A DNA stretch of 64,000 nucleotides from an uncultured Pelagibacteraceae bacterium (GTDB taxonomy: Bacteria > Pseudomonadota > Alphaproteobacteria > Pelagibacterales > Pelagibacteraceae). The stretch is from contig CACFMO010000001.1 in the NCBI GenBank assembly GCA_902567495.1, positions 147,220 to 211,219 on the forward strand, written 5' to 3'. A program made the translations under genes and the position numbers. How positions within the stretch are numbered: the first letter of the stretch is position 1; each line of letters starts with the position of its first letter. Positions 61,084-64,000 of the stretch are shown in pieces. The notes below the pieces were generated by a model that worked only from the letters and a program-made list of their open reading frames with translations, searched no databases and had not been told where the DNA came from.

Positions 61084-61532
61084 TTATTTCTTTCAACAAT
61101 TGTTGCTGCCCATTCAGCATCAGCAACTTTTTTTCCATCTATTTTCGCAACACCTTTATATTTCCAAACCCTTCCATGAGATCTAATTGCTTCAATATCT
61201 AAATGAAGTTCACAATCAGGCATTACTGGACTTCTGAATCTAGCTTTATCAACGCTCATTAAATAAACTAATTTATTTTCATATTCTTTTTTGTCTATTC
61301 CATGTGCAGTCAATGCCGCTGCGGCTTGTCCAAATGCTTCTACAATTAATACTCCTGGCATAACAGGTTGGCCAGGAAAATGTCCATCAAAGAAAAATTT
61401 ACCTTTTTTTATATTTACTATAGCTGTTGCAGATTTAAGTGGAACTACATTAATCAACTTATCAATTAGTAGCATTGGCTCCCTATGAGGAAGGAGATTT
61501 AAAATTTCTTCTTTTGATATCGTATTAGTCAT
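61080..61532 (-). CDS. fabZ: 3-hydroxyacyl-ACP dehydratase
   Basis: LLPHREPMLLIDKLI, FFDGHFPGQPVMPGVLIVEAFGQAA. Confidence 0.95.
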   Translation of the reverse strand: MTNTISKEEILNLLPHREPMLLIDKLINVVPLKSATAIVNIKKGKFFFDGHFPGQPVMPGVLIVEAFGQAAAALTAHGIDKKEYENKLVYLMSVDKARFRSPVMPDCELHLDIEAIRSHGRVWKYKGVAKIDGKKVADAEWAATIVERNK

Positions 61533-62505
61533 TTTTTGTTTTTTTTATAAAATCCTTCAATGGTACGGCCGGATACCCCATAACGGTTGTGTTGTCTGGT
61601 ATATCTTTAACTACTCCACTACCACCGCCAATCCTTACATTATTTCCAATATTTAAGTGACCGGAAACTCCAGCCTGACCTCCTATTGAGACATTGTTTC
61701 CAATTGTAGTACTTCCCGCAAAACCTACTTGACCTGCAATCATACAATTTTTTCCAAGTTTAACGTTATGTGCCATATGCACTTGATTATCTACGAAAGT
61801 ATTTTCTCCAATAAAAGTATCTCCGATTGATCCTCTATCAATTGTACAGTTTGCACCTAATTCAACGTTATCTCGTAAAATAACTCTGCCTATATGGGGG
61901 AAGCGGAAATTTTTATCATTCATAGGTATAAAGCCAAACCCTTTTACTCCAATTTTACAACCATCCTGTATCACAACATTATTTCCTATAACTGCATTTC
62001 TTAACGTTACATTTGAACCGATAAGACAATTATTTCCAATACTAACTTTTTTTTCAATAATAGTATTATGTCCAATAGAAGTCTTTGATCCTATTTTAAC
62101 TCCTTTTCCAATTAAAATATTTTTACCAAATGTGACAGATTTATATTTAGAAGAAGTTTTAGTTACCGCATTTAATGAACTATCTAAATAATCCAAATCT
62201 GCAAAGGGATAAAGCTTTTTTGTTACTTTTGCAGTTGAAAAAAGAACGTTTTTAACAAAGATTTTAATACATTTTTTCGGTAAATATTCTCCTAAACTCT
62301 CTTTAGTTATACAGGCAACAGCTTTGGTTTTTGAAGCTTGTTGTTTATATTGAGTGGAGTTGAAAAAAGTTAAATCCTTACTTGATGCTTTTTCTAATGT
62401 TTTGATATCAAATATTTTTATTTTGTAAATATCTTTAGATATGTCATCAAATAAATCTTTTAAAAATAAAGTGCCCTTTGGCTCAAAAAAAATAATTTCA
62501 GACAT
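61525..62505 (-). CDS. lpxD: UDP-3-O-acylglucosamine N-acyltransferase
   Basis: Hexapeptide helix; NDKNFRFPHIGRVILRDNVELGANCTIDRGSIGDTFIGENTFVDNQVHMAHNVKLG. Confidence 0.95.
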   Translation of the reverse strand: MSEIIFFEPKGTLFLKDLFDDISKDIYKIKIFDIKTLEKASSKDLTFFNSTQYKQQASKTKAVACITKESLGEYLPKKCIKIFVKNVLFSTAKVTKKLYPFADLDYLDSSLNAVTKTSSKYKSVTFGKNILIGKGVKIGSKTSIGHNTIIEKKVSIGNNCLIGSNVTLRNAVIGNNVVIQDGCKIGVKGFGFIPMNDKNFRFPHIGRVILRDNVELGANCTIDRGSIGDTFIGENTFVDNQVHMAHNVKLGKNCMIAGQVGFAGSTTIGNNVSIGGQAGVSGHLNIGNNVRIGGGSGVVKDIPDNTTVMGYPAVPLKDFIKKTKND

Positions 62506-62511
62506 GTAAAC

Positions 62512-63033
62512 TTAATTTAGTTTAATTGATTTTAATTCTTTATTTAATAATTCAATTATTTTATTCGTTAGATCAACTTTAGAATTAGCAAGAATAACAT
62601 TTTTTTCGTTTAGAATCATAGTAATATTATTATCATCCATATATTTTTGTAAAATAGGATTTAGAGCTTTTAAAAGTTCGTTTCTTGCATTGTTTTTCTT
62701 TTTAGCAAAATCTCCTGAGGCTGTTCTTCTTCTTTTTTGAAAATCAACATTTTTCTTTCTTAGGGCACTAACTTTTTTTTTATAATCCTCAGGAGAAAGA
62801 GTTTTTTTTTGTGTAATAAGTTCAGTTTCTTGCTTTTTTAAAGCGTTTGACTCTCCTTTGAACTTTTTATCTTTACTTTCAAATTCTTTTAAAAGTTTAC
62901 TTTGTGCATCACTTCCTGCTTTGCTTTCGTTTAAAACCTTTTTTAAATTAATAAAATATACATCATTTGATACTGCTAGATTAAATGGGGCAAATAATAT
63001 AACTATAAGAATTAATACTGTATATTTTTTCAT
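62512..63033 (-). CDS. skp: OmpH/Skp family periplasmic chaperone
   Basis: Signal peptide plus coiled-coil, VYFINLKKVLNESKAGSDAQSKLLKEFESKDKKF; between lpxD and bamA. Confidence 0.85.
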   Translation of the reverse strand: MKKYTVLILIVILFAPFNLAVSNDVYFINLKKVLNESKAGSDAQSKLLKEFESKDKKFKGESNALKKQETELITQKKTLSPEDYKKKVSALRKKNVDFQKRRRTASGDFAKKKNNARNELLKALNPILQKYMDDNNITMILNEKNVILANSKVDLTNKIIELLNKELKSIKLN

Positions 63034-63038
63034 ATTTT

Positions 63039-64000
63039 TTAAAAAGATGTTCCTATTTGAAATTTGAATGTTTGTGTTTTGTCTGACTCAGCTTTTGAAA
63101 TTGGTTGTGCTAAAACAAAATTAACCGGTCCAATCGGTGTATAAAGCTGAGTTGTTACGCCTATAGAAGATCTTATTTTGCTTGAACTTCCAGCACTACT
63201 ATCGTAATCAACTGACCACAAATTACCAAAATCTACAAATGCAGCTACGTCAGTTTGTGTTGACTCTGGAAGTAGATTTGGTAATTGAGCCTCTAAATTT
63301 AAAGCACTTGCATAATTACCACCAACATAGTCGCCTTGATCAACTGGACCAACTTTACCAGACTCAAAACCTCTCAGCCTTCTTCCAGGTAAATTTAATC
63401 TTTTACTCAATCTAACATCGTCATCTAACGCTGTTATAGTGGCTCCATAAAATTTTATTGCACCAATAACATCATCGCTAAATCCATAGTATTTTGAAAA
63501 AGTAAATCTATTAAATAGAGCAGGTTGGTCGGCAAAAATTGGTAAACTCTGTGAAAAAGAAACTATACTTCCACTTGTTGGCATAAATGATCTATCCCTT
63601 TTATCCATTTCTAAACCATAATTAAAATTAAATTCTGTAAAATCTCCTGCTTGTTTTTTTAATTTTTCTGATGCAGTGCCATCAACTCTTAAATCATCAA
63701 ATGATAAATCAAGTCCCGGTGTGAAATATAAATCTTCATATTGTTCAAATTTAGTTCCTATATTTAAATTGGTAATTGTGTTCTCGTATCCTGATGACTT
63801 AATTTTGTCATTATTTGTGCTTGTAATCCCGCCATATACTAAATTTCCACTATAATTAAAATTAGGGTTAGACATAGTTAAACCACCCCTTAAAGCCTCT
63901 TCTGATGCAGACAAAGTTGCATCTACCATTAAACCTTTACCTAAATAATTGTTCTCCTGAACTGTAAAACTAAAACTCGTTCCCTCTGTTCCTACACCTG
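63039..64000 (-). CDS. bamA: Outer membrane protein assembly factor BamA, C-terminal part (5' end beyond window)
   Basis: FNYGLEMDKRDRSFMPTSGSIVSFSQSLP, FGNLWS, SSIGVTTQLYTPIGPVNFVLAQPI; frame stays open to the window edge upstream of the track's 63929 Met. Confidence 0.92.
   Translation of the reverse strand, partial: GVGTEGTSFSFTVQENNYLGKGLMVDATLSASEEALRGGLTMSNPNFNYSGNLVYGGITSTNNDKIKSSGYENTITNLNIGTKFEQYEDLYFTPGLDLSFDDLRVDGTASEKLKKQAGDFTEFNFNYGLEMDKRDRSFMPTSGSIVSFSQSLPIFADQPALFNRFTFSKYYGFSDDVIGAIKFYGATITALDDDVRLSKRLNLPGRRLRGFESGKVGPVDQGDYVGGNYASALNLEAQLPNLLPESTQTDVAAFVDFGNLWSVDYDSSAGSSSKIRSSIGVTTQLYTPIGPVNFVLAQPISKAESDKTQTFKFQIGTSF

Noticed and set aside
63929-64000. Reading the BamA fragment as a complete protein starting at Met 63929
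   Set aside because: The frame is open upstream to the window edge (GVGTEGTSFSFTVQENNYLGKGLM...), so the gene is truncated by the window, not short.

Overview
This 64 kb window is AT-rich and densely coded. It looks like a chromosomal segment of a streamlined alphaproteobacterium, most likely SAR11/Candidatus Pelagibacter (inferred from gene content, synteny and a thiV-type TPP riboswitch; not proven). There are no rRNA genes, CRISPR arrays, transposases or recognisable prophage. Main contents are: ilvD/valS; tRNA-Cys, tRNA-Asn and tRNA-Arg; a general amino-acid ABC transporter (aapJQMP); a Fe(III) ABC transporter (fbpABC-like) behind a perfect 7-1-7 Fur-type box; a lone egtD next to proXW; a znuABC/zur locus with paired Zur-like palindromes; a sugar ABC transporter with a GH63/mannosylglycerate-hydrolase-like enzyme; gap/gpsA; trkAH-ntrXY; ispDF-pgpA-cinA; ratA-lipA-ftsB-eno-kdsA-pyrG-secG-tpiA; ppiD-trpEGDC-lexA-gltX; an SOS-type umuDC plus ATP-grasp plus TPP-riboswitch/SSS (thiV-like) insert; and a lipid A operon (bamA-skp-lpxD-fabZ-lpxA-lpxI-[PQQ sugar dehydrogenase-msrA]-lpxB). 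The most interesting signals are regulatory or architectural: (i) two mutually exclusive hairpins in the fbpA-fbpB intergenic region, with an anti-Shine-Dalgarno in the loop; (ii) a DUF11-like domain apparently inserted in a MalF-type permease, partnered with a MalG-type permease carrying an N-terminal membrane extension; (iii) a minimal TPP riboswitch whose 3' end appears to serve as the ribosome-binding site; (iv) recurring hairpins or palindromes around ABC solute-binding-protein genes; (v) egtD next to a betaine-type transporter lacking a local ATPase.
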